A DNA stretch of 39,012 nt from Betaproteobacteria bacterium (GTDB lineage: Bacteria; Pseudomonadota; Gammaproteobacteria; Burkholderiales; SG8-39): positions 1-39,012 of the forward strand of contig JAOUIL010000024.1 of the NCBI GenBank assembly GCA_029883975.1, read 5' to 3'. The stretch's first letter is position 1. Every line of letters begins with the position of its first letter. The notes under the pieces were generated by a model. That model was given only the letters and a program-made list of their open reading frames with translations. It ran no database searches and was not told where the DNA came from. Positions 1 through 9,000 of the stretch are shown piece after piece. Both the position numbers and the translations under genes were made by a program.

Positions 1-1
1 G

Positions 2-1489
2 TACCGCGCGTGGAAGGAGGGGACGCTGCTGGGCATGATGCGCCACCCGCGCGCGCAGCCGGTACTCGTGCTCGGCGCCGGCGACGCGGCGGCAAGGCTG
101 CTGCGCGAGCTCGCGCAGAGCCGGCAATGGCGCGTGGTGGGCATCCTCGACGACGAAGCGGGTCGCGTCGGCAATGCGATTCAGGGCGTGAAGATCCTCG
201 GCGGGCTCGAGCAGCTCGGCGCCGTCGCGCTCGGCCTGGGCGTGCATCGCGCGATCATCGCCATGCCCGACGCCTCGCATCGGCGCAGGAAGCTCGCTGT
301 CGACCTGTGCACGGCCGCGGGGCTCAAGGTGATGACGGTGCCGTCGTACGACGACCTGGTCTCCGGCAAGGTGAGCGTCTCGGCGTTGCGCAACGTCGAG
401 CTCGACGACCTGCTCGGACGCGACCCGGTGCAGCTGGACGACCGCGGCCTGCGCAGCCTGATCGAGGGCCACTGCGTGCTGGTCACGGGGGCCGGCGGCT
501 CGATCGGCGCGGAGCTCTGCCGGCAGATCGTGCGCTACGCGCCCAGCCGCCTCGTGCTCGTCGACCTGTCGGAGTTCGCGCTGTACTCGATCGAGCAGGA
601 ATTCAGCGATCGCTATCCCCGCGTGGTGGTTTCGCCGCAGATCGGGGACGCCAAGTCCGAGGCGCGCATGCGGGACCTGTTCGCGCGCTACCGGCCGCGA
701 CTCGTGTTCCACGCGGCGGCCTACAAGCACGTGCCGCTGATGGAGGGCGGTAACGCGTTCCAGGCGGTGGCGAACAACGTGCTCTCGACGGTGGTCACCA
801 CACGCGCCGCGCGCGATGCGGGCGCGGCCAAGTACGTGCTCGTGTCCACCGACAAGGCGGTGAATCCCACCAACGTCATGGGCGCCTCCAAGCGCCTCGC
901 GGAGCTCGCCTGCCAGGCGGCGGCGGCGGGCAGCGCCACGCAGTTCGTGACGGTGCGCTTCGGCAACGTGCTCGGCTCGACCGGCAGCGTGATCCCGCGC
1001 TTTCGCGAGCAGATCGCGCACGGCGGCCCGGTCACGGTGACGCACCCCGACATCCAGCGCTACTTCATGTCGATCCCGGAAGCGACGCAGCTCGTGCTGC
1101 AGGCGGCGATGATGGGGCGGGGCGGCGAGATCTACGTGCTCGACATGGGCGAGCCGGTGAGGATCGCCGACCTTGCGCGCCAGATGATCATGCTGAGCGG
1201 CTACGCGGAGGAGGAAATCGGCATCAAGTACATCGGCCTGCGCCCCGGCGAGAAGCTCTACGAGGAGCCGCTCGCCGACGCCGAGCGCACGCTGCCGACG
1301 CCGCATCCCAAGCTGCGCGTGGCGCAGGCGCAGCCGGGCGAGATCCCGCTGCCGCTGGAAGACGTGCTGCGCTGGATCGCCGAGGCGCGCGACCCGGGAC
1401 CGGAAGCGGTGCGCGAGCGTCTGCGCGCCTGGCTCCCGGAGTACGCGCCGCCCGACACGCCCGTCACGCGTAGCGGTAGTAGCGCCTGA
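2..1489 (+). CDS. Polysaccharide biosynthesis nucleotide-sugar 4,6-dehydratase, CapD/PglF/WbpM type (5' partial)
   Basis: Likely converts a UDP-N-acetylhexosamine to the 4-keto-6-deoxy sugar that feeds O-antigen, capsule or glycan synthesis. The reading frame is open to the left window edge, so the N-terminus is missing; full-length family members are usually near 600 residues and begin with membrane helices, which would lie outside. Visible are a first nucleotide-binding fold (VLVLGAGDAA) and, about 150 residues later, the catalytic Rossmann fold with TGAGGSIGAE. Then come STDKAVNPTNVMGASKRLAE, carrying the Thr-Asp-Lys segment and the M-x3-K in place of Y-x3-K that marks long dehydratases of this family, and GLRPGEKLYEE near the end. 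Its last 26 bases overlap the 3' end of the opposing epimerase gene. The family call is firm; the exact sugar substrate cannot be read. Confidence 0.93.
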   Translation, partial: YRAWKEGTLLGMMRHPRAQPVLVLGAGDAAARLLRELAQSRQWRVVGILDDEAGRVGNAIQGVKILGGLEQLGAVALGLGVHRAIIAMPDASHRRRKLAVDLCTAAGLKVMTVPSYDDLVSGKVSVSALRNVELDDLLGRDPVQLDDRGLRSLIEGHCVLVTGAGGSIGAELCRQIVRYAPSRLVLVDLSEFALYSIEQEFSDRYPRVVVSPQIGDAKSEARMRDLFARYRPRLVFHAAAYKHVPLMEGGNAFQAVANNVLSTVVTTRAARDAGAAKYVLVSTDKAVNPTNVMGASKRLAELACQAAAAGSATQFVTVRFGNVLGSTGSVIPRFREQIAHGGPVTVTHPDIQRYFMSIPEATQLVLQAAMMGRGGEIYVLDMGEPVRIADLARQMIMLSGYAEEEIGIKYIGLRPGEKLYEEPLADAERTLPTPHPKLRVAQAQPGEIPLPLEDVLRWIAEARDPGPEAVRERLRAWLPEYAPPDTPVTRSGSSA

Positions 1490-2432
1490 CCCACTCGGCG
1501 AAACGCGCGAGGCCTTCGGCGAGCGGCGTGGCCGGCGCGAAATCCGTCAGTTCCTCGAGCGCGCGCGTGTCGGCGTAGGTGGCCGGCACGTCGCCAGGCT
1601 GCATCGGCTTCATCTCTTTCACCGCGGTGCGGCCCAGGGCGCGCTCGAGCAGCGCGATGTACTCGAGCAGCGGCACGGGCTGCCGGTTGCCGACGTTGAG
1701 CACGCGCGCCGGGGGCGTCGCGGCGAGCGGCCGCTCGAGCACGCGCATGGTCGCCTCCACGGCGTCGTCGACGTAGGTGAAGTCGCGGCGCATGTCGCCG
1801 TGATTGAACACCTGGATCGGCGTTCCTTCCAGGATGGCGCGCGCGAAGAGCATCGGCGACATGTCGGGCCGGCCCCAGGGCCCGTACACGGTGAAGTAGC
1901 GCAGCCCGGAGGTCGGCAGGCCGTGCAGGTGGCTGTAGACGTGCGCCATCAGCTCGTTGGCCTTCTTGGTCGCCGCGTACAGGCTGATGGGCTGGTCCAC
2001 GCGATCGCTTTCCGTCCAGGGGAGCTTCGGGTTCACCCCGTACACGCTGGAGCTGGAGGCGTAGACCAGATGCTGCGGCGGCCGGCGGCGGCAGCACTCC
2101 AGCAGGTTGGCGAAGGCGACGAGGTTCGACTGGACGTAGGACGCCGGATTCTCGAGCGAGTAGCGCACGCCCGGCTGCGCGGCGAGATGCAGCACGCGCT
2201 CGGGGCGCACCGCGTCGAAGAAACGCGCGAGCGGCTCGCCCTGCGCGAGGTCGAGCGGCTCGAAGCGGAACGCCGCGTCGGCTTCGAGCCGCCGCAGGCG
2301 ATCGCGCTTCAGCTCGACGGAATAGTAAGGCGAGAGGCTGTCGGCGCCGAACACCTCGTCGCCACGCGCGAGCAGGCGCTGCGCGCAGTGCATGCCGAGG
2401 AATCCGGCGCAGCCGGTGACGAGGACGCGCAT
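1464..2432 (-). CDS. NAD-dependent sugar-nucleotide epimerase, UDP-glucuronate 4-epimerase-like
   Basis: A 322-residue extended short-chain dehydrogenase/reductase. The N-terminus has the NAD-binding GCAGFLG motif (residues 7-13), followed by a DSLSPYYSVELKRDRL stretch typical of UDP-glucuronate 4-epimerases. SSSSVYG (about 126-132) and the catalytic pair Y152-x3-K156 (YAATKKANE) are intact, as is the C-terminal substrate region (RRDFTYVDD and GNRQPVPLLEYI). It probably inverts C4 of UDP-glucuronate to give UDP-galacturonate for surface polysaccharide, in keeping with the dehydratase it meets tail to tail and the Kdo transferase it diverges from. A UDP-glucose or UDP-GlcNAc 4-epimerase is the alternative. 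Only 33 bases separate its start from the waaA start. Confidence 0.9.
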   Translation of the reverse strand: MRVLVTGCAGFLGMHCAQRLLARGDEVFGADSLSPYYSVELKRDRLRRLEADAAFRFEPLDLAQGEPLARFFDAVRPERVLHLAAQPGVRYSLENPASYVQSNLVAFANLLECCRRRPPQHLVYASSSSVYGVNPKLPWTESDRVDQPISLYAATKKANELMAHVYSHLHGLPTSGLRYFTVYGPWGRPDMSPMLFARAILEGTPIQVFNHGDMRRDFTYVDDAVEATMRVLERPLAATPPARVLNVGNRQPVPLLEYIALLERALGRTAVKEMKPMQPGDVPATYADTRALEELTDFAPATPLAEGLARFAEWVRRYYRYA

Positions 2433-2442
2433 GGGGGCTTGG

Positions 2443-2460
2443 CCTATCTCTTATGATAGG
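2443..2460. promoter_or_regulatory. Inverted repeat in the 33-bp divergent spacer upstream of waaA
   Basis: CCTATC - 6 bases - GATAGG forms a 6-bp inverted repeat between the epimerase start and the waaA start. On the plus strand it contains TATGAT (2452-2457), a five-of-six match to a -10 box, about 8 bases before the TTG start of waaA. No matching -35 box is visible. It may be promoter or operator sequence; this is inference from one short site. Confidence 0.3.
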
Positions 2461-2465
2461 GCACC

Positions 2466-3725
2466 TTGCGCACGCTCTACACGCTGCTGCTGCATGCCGC
2501 GCTCCCGTGGATCCTCGTGCGCCTGTGGTGGCGCGGGCGGCGCGAGCCCGGCTACCGCGCGCACATCGCCGAGCGCTTCGGCCACAGCGCGCTCGCGCCG
2601 AGGGAAAAGCTCTTCTGGGTGCACGCGGTGTCGGTGGGCGAGGCGCGCGCCAGCGCGCCGCTCGTGCACGCGCTGCAACGCGAGTATCCCGATCACGACG
2701 TGCTCGTCACCTGCCTGACGGCCGCGGGGCGCGACACCGCCAAGCAGGTGTTCGGCGAATCGGTGCTGCTCGCCTGGCTGCCCTACGACACCCCGGCCGC
2801 GCTGCGCCGCTTCCTCGAGCACTTCCGCCCGCGCCTCGGCATCATGATGGAAACCGAGATCTGGCCGAACCTGCTGCAGGCCTGCCGCGCGTACGGGGTG
2901 CCGGTGCTGCTCGCCAACGCGCGCATGTCGCAGCGCTCGGCGCGCGCCTACCGGCGGCTTCCCGGATTGTCGCGCCCGGCGTTCGCGGCGCTCGCCGCCG
3001 CCTGCGCCCAGGGACCGGCGGATGCGCGGCGGCTGCGTCTGCTCGGCGCGCGGGAGGTCTCGGTCGCGGGTAGCCTGAAGTTCGACATCGAGCCGGATCC
3101 GGGCAAGGCCGAAGAGGGCCGGGCCTTCAAGGCCTCGCTGGGCGACCGCAAGGTGCTGCTGCTCGCCAGCACGCGCGATGGCGAGGAGGAAGCGTTGCTC
3201 GCGCAGTGCGCGGGGCTCGGCGAGGACACGCTGATCGTGCTGGTGCCACGGCACCAGAGGCGCTTTGATGCGGTGGCGGCGATCGCCGCGCGCATGGGCT
3301 TCGGCGCGGCGCGCCGCAGCCTGGGCGAGGCGCCGCACGCCGGGGGGCGCCTGTACCTCGGCGACACGATGGGCGAGATGGCGTTCTACTACGCGCTCGC
3401 CGACGTGGTGGTGATCGGCGGCAGCTTCGCGCCGCTCGGCGGGCAGAACCTGATCGAGGGCTGCGCGGCGGGCGTGCCGGTGGTGACCGGGCCGCACATG
3501 TACAACTTCGCCGACGTCACGCGGCTCGCGGTGCGCGCACAGGCGGCGGTGCAGGCGGAAGACGCAGCCGCCGCGCTCTCCGTTGCCCGCGCGCTGCTCG
3601 CGGACCCGGCGCGCCGCGCGCGCATGGGCGAGGCGGGCAGGCGTCTTTGCGCGCGGCATCGCGGCGCGACCGCGCGGCATCTGGAAGTCTGCCAGCGCCT
3701 GCTTACGGCAGCAGCGCCCGGTTGA
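2466..3725 (+). CDS. waaA: 3-deoxy-D-manno-octulosonic acid (Kdo) transferase
   Basis: Transfers Kdo from CMP-Kdo to the lipid A precursor at the inner membrane, an essential step of LPS core assembly. The 419 residues match the usual family length. The N-terminus is a membrane anchor (LYTLLLHAALPWILVRLWWRGRR written in part: LYTLLLHAALPWILVRLW). HAVSVGEARAS follows, with the expected catalytic base Glu59. NARMSQRS sits in the linker region, and GDTMGEM then GGSFAPLGGQNLIE form the C-terminal CMP-Kdo-binding half of this GT-B glycosyltransferase. The start is TTG: an in-frame TAG lies at 2457, so no upstream start is possible, and the family's N-terminus begins right here. The last 23 bases overlap the opposing tolC gene. 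Confidence 0.95.
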   Translation: MRTLYTLLLHAALPWILVRLWWRGRREPGYRAHIAERFGHSALAPREKLFWVHAVSVGEARASAPLVHALQREYPDHDVLVTCLTAAGRDTAKQVFGESVLLAWLPYDTPAALRRFLEHFRPRLGIMMETEIWPNLLQACRAYGVPVLLANARMSQRSARAYRRLPGLSRPAFAALAAACAQGPADARRLRLLGAREVSVAGSLKFDIEPDPGKAEEGRAFKASLGDRKVLLLASTRDGEEEALLAQCAGLGEDTLIVLVPRHQRRFDAVAAIAARMGFGAARRSLGEAPHAGGRLYLGDTMGEMAFYYALADVVVIGGSFAPLGGQNLIEGCAAGVPVVTGPHMYNFADVTRLAVRAQAAVQAEDAAAALSVARALLADPARRARMGEAGRRLCARHRGATARHLEVCQRLLTAAAPG

Positions 3726-5028
3726 CCACCTCGATGTCTTCCTCGCGCAACGCGCCGGCCGCCGCCTTCAGGCGCAGCTGGCTGGTGATGGTGTTGTAGC
3801 GCGCCAGCGCCAGGTCGCGGCGGGTGGAGAACACCTGCTGCTGCGCGTTCAGCACGTCGATATTGATGCGTACGCCGACTTCGTAGCCGAGGCGGTTGGA
3901 CTGCAGCGCGCTTTCCGACGAAACGAGCGCCTGCTCGAGCGCGCCCACCTGGGAGATGCCGTTGATCACCAGCAGGTAGGCCTGGCGCGTGACCAGCGTG
4001 GCGGTGCGGCGCGCGTTCTCCATCTCCTGGCGCGTGCGCTCCATGTTGTAGGCCGCCTCGCGCTCGCGCGAGCTGATGCCGCCGCCCTGGTACAGCGGCA
4101 GCGCGAACTGCAGGCTCACCTGGTCGTTGGTCAGGTAGCTGCCGATGCCCGAGAGCTGCGAGCCGGTCTGCGACGTGTAGTTGTGGCTCGCTACCAGGTC
4201 GAGCGTCGGCTGGTGGCCCGCGGCGTTCCTCTTGGTTTCCAGGCGCGCAATCTCCAGCGCCGCTTCCTGGATGAGCACCGTATAGTTCTGCTTCTCCGCG
4301 AGGCTCACCCAGCTCTGCATGTCCTTGGGCTCGGGCCCGGAGACCTTGACGTCGGAGCGCAGCGGCTTGAGCTGCGGGTACTCCTTGCCGGTGATCAGCT
4401 GCAGCTGCCGCGCGCGCGCCTCGACCTCGTTCTCCGCGGAGATCTCCTGCGACCCCGACAGGTCGTAGCGCGCCTGCGCTTCGTGGGTGTCGGTGATGGT
4501 GGCGGTGCCGACCTCGAAGTTGCGCTTGGCCTGCGCCAGCTGCTCCTGGATGGCCGCCTTCTGCGCGCGCACCAGCGCGAGCGTGTCCTGCGCGGCGAGC
4601 ACGTCGAAATAGGCCTGCGCGGTACGCAGGATGAGATCCTGGTGCGCCTGGTTGTACTGCAGCTCGGCCTGCCTCGCCTGCAGCTCGCCCTGGTCCGCCT
4701 GGAGCCAGTTCTGCCGGCGGTAGATGGGCTGCGTGAAGGTGAGCGAGTAGCCGTAGGTGTCCACGGTGCGCTCGTAGCTCGGCTGGACCGTCACGTTCTT
4801 GGAATCGGATTCGAGGTTCGAGCGCGCGGCGTTGGCGGTCAGGTTGAGGCTCGGCAGCAGCAACGCGCGGCCCTGCGTGATGCGCTCCTGGCCTGCGAGC
4901 GCCGCCTGGCGCGCGGCGGCGAGCTGCGCGTCGTAGCCGCGAGCGTCCTGGTACACCTGCAGCAGGTTCTCCGCGCCCGCGGCAAGCGGGGCGCTGGCGA
5001 GCATGGCGATGGCGAGGCGTCGGATCAT
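3703..5028 (-). CDS. tolC: TolC-family outer-membrane channel protein
   Basis: Forms the outer-membrane exit duct of tripartite efflux pumps or type I secretion. The chosen ATG at 5028 gives 441 residues starting with a clear signal peptide (MIRRLAIAMLASAPLAAGAE). A longer reading to 5187 adds 53 residues of no recognisable type and is rejected. The body has the two-repeat layout of the family: long alpha-helical, Ala/Gln/Glu-rich segments (QAHQDLILRTAQAYFDVLAA) and an LPLYQGG turn in the second half. It is the last gene of a minus-strand unit that also contains the matching adaptor and RND pump. Only 16 bases separate it from the rhodanese gene, so it very likely serves that pump and possibly others. 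Confidence 0.93.
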   Translation of the reverse strand: MIRRLAIAMLASAPLAAGAENLLQVYQDARGYDAQLAAARQAALAGQERITQGRALLLPSLNLTANAARSNLESDSKNVTVQPSYERTVDTYGYSLTFTQPIYRRQNWLQADQGELQARQAELQYNQAHQDLILRTAQAYFDVLAAQDTLALVRAQKAAIQEQLAQAKRNFEVGTATITDTHEAQARYDLSGSQEISAENEVEARARQLQLITGKEYPQLKPLRSDVKVSGPEPKDMQSWVSLAEKQNYTVLIQEAALEIARLETKRNAAGHQPTLDLVASHNYTSQTGSQLSGIGSYLTNDQVSLQFALPLYQGGGISSREREAAYNMERTRQEMENARRTATLVTRQAYLLVINGISQVGALEQALVSSESALQSNRLGYEVGVRINIDVLNAQQQVFSTRRDLALARYNTITSQLRLKAAAGALREEDIEVVNRALLP

Positions 5029-5044
5029 GGGGTCGGTCGGGAGC

Positions 5045-5368
5045 TCAGTAGACGGGCATGGCCGGGTCGACGGACCGCGCCCAGGCGTCGACGCCGCCGG
5101 CGAGGTTGTAGACGCGCTCGAATCCCTGCCGGGACAGGTAGTGCACGACGTGCATGCTGCGCACGCCGTGGTGGCAGATGGCCACAACCTCGGACGCCGG
5201 ATCGAGCTCCTCGAGGCGGCGCGGCAGCTCGTTCATCGGCACGTGCTGTGCGCCGGCGATGTGGCAGGTACGGAATTCCCAAGGCTCGCGCACGTCGAGC
5301 AGCACGGGGTGCTCGCGCGCCGGATCGGCAAGCCAGGCGGCGAGGTCTTCGGGCGAGAGCTGGCGCAT
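5045..5368 (-). CDS. Single-domain rhodanese-like sulfurtransferase
   Basis: A 107-residue single rhodanese domain, cytoplasmic (no signal peptide). LLDVREPWEF near residue 23 is the conserved CH2A-like motif. The active-site loop is CHHGVRS with the catalytic Cys at residue 65, and the chain ends in the usual NLAGGVDAWARSVDP segment. It is expected to carry sulfur as a persulfide on that Cys; the acceptor is unknown. The gene starts 5 bases after the PIMT-like gene stops and is followed by tolC 16 bases on, so all three are probably made from one transcript. Small rhodaneses in this position next to tolC are, from my recollection, common in betaproteobacteria. Confidence 0.9.
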   Translation of the reverse strand: MRQLSPEDLAAWLADPAREHPVLLDVREPWEFRTCHIAGAQHVPMNELPRRLEELDPASEVVAICHHGVRSMHVVHYLSRQGFERVYNLAGGVDAWARSVDPAMPVY

Positions 5369-5373
5369 GCGCG

Positions 5374-6027
5374 CTAGAAGCGGAACTGCGGCGCGCGCTC
5401 GGCATTGACCAGCGGCGCGAGCAGCGTGTCGAACAGGTTCACCGCGCCGTAGGTGCCGGGCGCCGCGCAGGTGACGAGGCGCGCCACCATGATCGGCGGC
5501 TCGCCGACCACCGCAAACAGCCGGCCGCCCGGCGCGAGCTGCTCGCGCAGCGTGGCCGGCAGCACCGGCGTGGAGCCGGTGAGGACGATCGCGTCGTAGG
5601 GGGCGCGCTTGGGGTCGCCGCGCGCGCCGTCGCCGATCTCCAGGGTGACGTTGTCCACGGCCTGGCGCTCGAGATTGGCGCGGCCGAACGCGGCGAGCGC
5701 CGGGCGGATCTCGAGCGAATGCACGTGCGCCGCCGAGCGCGCGAGCAGCGCGGTGAGGTAGCCGCTGCCGGTGCCGACCTCCAGCACGCGGTCGGTCTTG
5801 CCGAGCGCGAGCGATTGCAGCAGCCGCGCTTCGATCTTCGGCGCCATCATGCGCTCGCCCTCGCCGATCGGGATCTCCATGTCGGCGAACGCGAGATTGC
5901 GGTAGGCGGCGGGCACGAACTCCTCGCGCGGCACCGTGTACAGCAGGTCGAGCACCGCCTGGTCGAGCACCTCCCAGGGGCGGATCTGCTGCTCCACCAT
6001 GTTGGCGCGGGCCTGTTCGAGGTTCAT
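5374..6027 (-). CDS. pcm: Protein-L-isoaspartate O-methyltransferase-like protein (atypical active site)
   Basis: A 217-residue SAM-dependent methyltransferase of the PIMT family, which repairs isoaspartyl damage in ageing proteins. The N-terminus MNLEQARANMVEQQIRPWEV and the SAM-binding motif VLEVGTGSGY (81-90) are clear, and DAIVLTGSTPVLP is the post-II motif. The oddity is the region that in E. coli Pcm reads GQTISQPYMVA: here it is GERMMAPKIEA, so the Ser normally needed for methyl transfer is Met61. The protein may therefore belong to a PIMT-like subfamily with a different substrate. A start at 6204 would add 59 residues of junk-like sequence and is rejected. Only 2 bases separate it from the RND pump gene. 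Confidence 0.85.
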   Translation of the reverse strand: MNLEQARANMVEQQIRPWEVLDQAVLDLLYTVPREEFVPAAYRNLAFADMEIPIGEGERMMAPKIEARLLQSLALGKTDRVLEVGTGSGYLTALLARSAAHVHSLEIRPALAAFGRANLERQAVDNVTLEIGDGARGDPKRAPYDAIVLTGSTPVLPATLREQLAPGGRLFAVVGEPPIMVARLVTCAAPGTYGAVNLFDTLLAPLVNAERAPQFRF

Positions 6028-6029
6028 CG

Positions 6030-9000
6030 CTAGGCTGAGGTCGCGGCGGGCGCGTGCATCGTCGAGGGTACGGCGGAACGCGATTCTAGCGTACCCGGCC
6101 GCCGGACCCGGTACCAGGCGGCGTACAGGGCCGGTACAAAAAGCACGGTCAGCACCGTCGCCACGATCAGGCCGCCCATGATGGCCATGGCCATCGGCCC
6201 CCACAGCTCGCTGCGGGTGAGCGGGATCATGGCCAGCACCGCGGCGGCGGCGGTCAGCATGATCGGCCTGAAGCGCCGCACCGCGGACTCGCGGATCGCC
6301 GTCCAGGGATCGTGGCCGGCATCGATGTCCTGGCGGATCTGGTCGACGAGGATCACCGAGTTGCGCATGATCATGCCGAACAGCGCGATGATGCCGAGCT
6401 GGGCGACGAAGCCCATCGGCGCGCGGAAGGCGAGCAGCGCCGCGACCACGCCGATCATGCCGAGCGGCGCGGTGAGCAATACCATCGCGGTCTTGGAAAA
6501 GCTCTGCAGCTGCAGCATGAGCAGCGTGATCACGACCAGGATCATGACCGGGAACACGCCCTGGATGGCGCCCTCGTTGGTGCGGCTCTCGTGCCAGGCG
6601 CCGCCGGCGTCCAGGTAATAGCCGGGCGGCAGCTGCGCGCGGATCGGCGCGAGCTGCGGCAGCAGCGCTTCGGTGACGTCCGGAGCCTGCACGCCCTCGA
6701 GCACGTCGGCGCGCACCGTGACGGTGGGCAGCCGGTCGCGCCGCCAGGTGCGCGCTTCCTCCAGCGCGAGCTCGATGCGCGCCACCTGCGCTACCGGCAC
6801 GAACCGGCCCGAGGCGGTGGGCAGCGCGATGTCGGCCACCGCGCCGGCGAGCGTGCGCTCCTCGGCGCGCGCGCGCGCCACGACCTCGATGCTGCGGTCG
6901 CCTTCGCGCAGGGCGGTGACGGTCGCGCCCGAGAGCGAGGCGGCGAGCGCCTCGCGGATCTGCGCGCTGGTCAGGCCGAGCGCGCGCGCCTTGTCCTGGT
7001 CGACCACGAGCCGCAGCGCGCGCTGGCGCTCGAACCAGTCGAGGTTGACGTCGACCGTGGCGGGGTGCGCGCGCACCACGCGAGCCACGTCCTCGGCCAG
7101 GCGCGCCGCGACCGCGGGGTCCGCCCCGCTCACGCGGAACTGCACCGGGTAGCCGACGGGCGGGCCGTTCGGCAGGCGCTCGATGCGCGCGCGCACGTCC
7201 GCGAAATCGCGCGCGAACTCCTCGCGCAGCCGATCCATGACGCGCTCGCGCGCGCGCGAGTCGGTGGCCACCGCGACGATCTCGGCGTAGTTCGGCGAGG
7301 CGAACTCCTCCTGCAGCAGCGGCAGGTAGAAGCGCGGGCTCGAGCGCCCGATATACGAGGTCGCCTGCGCCACGTCGGGGTCGGCCGCGAGCAGCGCCTC
7401 GACGCGTCTGACGTTCGCCTCGGTGACCGGCTGCGCGGTGTCCTCGCTATGGCGCAGGCCGATGATCATCTCGGGCCGGTTCGAGCTCGGGAAGAACTGC
7501 TTGGGCACGAGCTGGAATGCGGCGAGCGACACGGCAAACGCCGCCAGCGTCAGGCCGATCGTCTGCCAGCGATGCGCGATGCACCATTCGATGACGGCGC
7601 GCAGGCGCCGATAGAAGCGCGTCTCGTACGCCGCGTGGGTGCCCGCCGCGCGCTGCTCGCGCAGCACGAGCGTGCCGAGGTAGGGGGTGAACGTGACGGC
7701 GACCACCCAGGAGATGGCGAGCGCGATCAGCGTCACCCAGAAGATCGACCCGGTGTACTCCGAGGCCGTGGAGCTGGACAGCCCGATCGGCATGAAGCCG
7801 GCTGCGGTGATCGCCGTGCCGGTCAGCATCGGGAAGCCGGTATGCGCGTACGCGTAGCTCGCCGCGGCGAGCTTGTCCATGCCTTCCTCGAGCTTGCGCG
7901 CCATCATCTCCACCGCGATCATGGCGTCGTCCACCAGCAGCCCGAGCGCGATGATCAGCGCGCCGAACGAGATGCGGTGCAGCTCGATGCCGGCGAGCGT
8001 CATGCCGAGGAAGGTCATGGCGAGCACGATCGGCACGGTGAGCGCGACCACCAGCCCGGTGCGCAGTCCTAGCGACAGGAAGCTCACCGCCAGCACGATG
8101 GCGAGCGCCTCGCCCAGCGTGCGCTGGAACTCCCCGGACGAGCGGCGCACCGCCTGCGGCTGGTCGGCCACCGTGTGCACTTCGATCCCCACGGGCAGGC
8201 GTGCGGCGAGCGTGGCGGTGGCGGCATCCAGCCCGCGGCCCAGGCTCACCACGTCGCCGCCGGCGCTCATCGTGACCGCCACGCCGATCGCCTCGCGACC
8301 CTGGTGGCGCATTTGCGCGCCCGGTGGATCGGCGTAGCCGCGCCGCACCGTGGCGACGTCGCCCAGGCGGAACGAGCGTCCGTTGGCGCGCAGGGCCACC
8401 GACTCGATGTCGGCGAGCGACTCGAACCCGCCGCTGACGCGCACCTGCAGGTTGGCGCTGCCGGTATCCACGCGTCCGGCGGGGGCGATGCGGTTCTGCT
8501 GCGCGAGCGCGCCGAACAGCTGCTGCGGGTCGATGCCGAGCGTGGCGAGCTTCTGGTGCGAGTACTCGACGTAGACGCGCTCTTCCTGCACGCCGAGCAG
8601 GTCCACCTTCTCGACCCCGGGGACGCGCAGCAGTTCGGCGCGCAGCAGCTCGGCGTAGTCCTTCACCTCGGCATAGCCGAATCCGTCGCCGGTCAACGCG
8701 TAGATATTGGTGTAGGTGTCGCCGAACTCGTCGTTGAAGAACGGCCCGATCACACCCGCGGGCAGCTCGGGACGCACGTCGGTGGCCTTCTTGCGCACCT
8801 GGTACCAGGTGTCGTCGACCGCCTTGGCGCGCGTCGAGCCCTCGAGGTTGACGAAGATCACCGACTCCCCTGGGCGCGAATAGCTCCTCAGGTAATCGAG
8901 GTGCGGGGTGTCCTGCAGTTTCTTTTCCAGCTTGTCGGTGACCTGCTGCTCGATTTCCTCGGCGGTGGCGCCCGGCCACAGCACGCGCACGACCATCACC

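Noticed and set aside
3583-6033. Plus-strand frame of about 816 codons opposite tolC, rhodanese and the PIMT-like gene
   Set aside because: Covers three well-recognised genes on the other strand and has no family resemblance.
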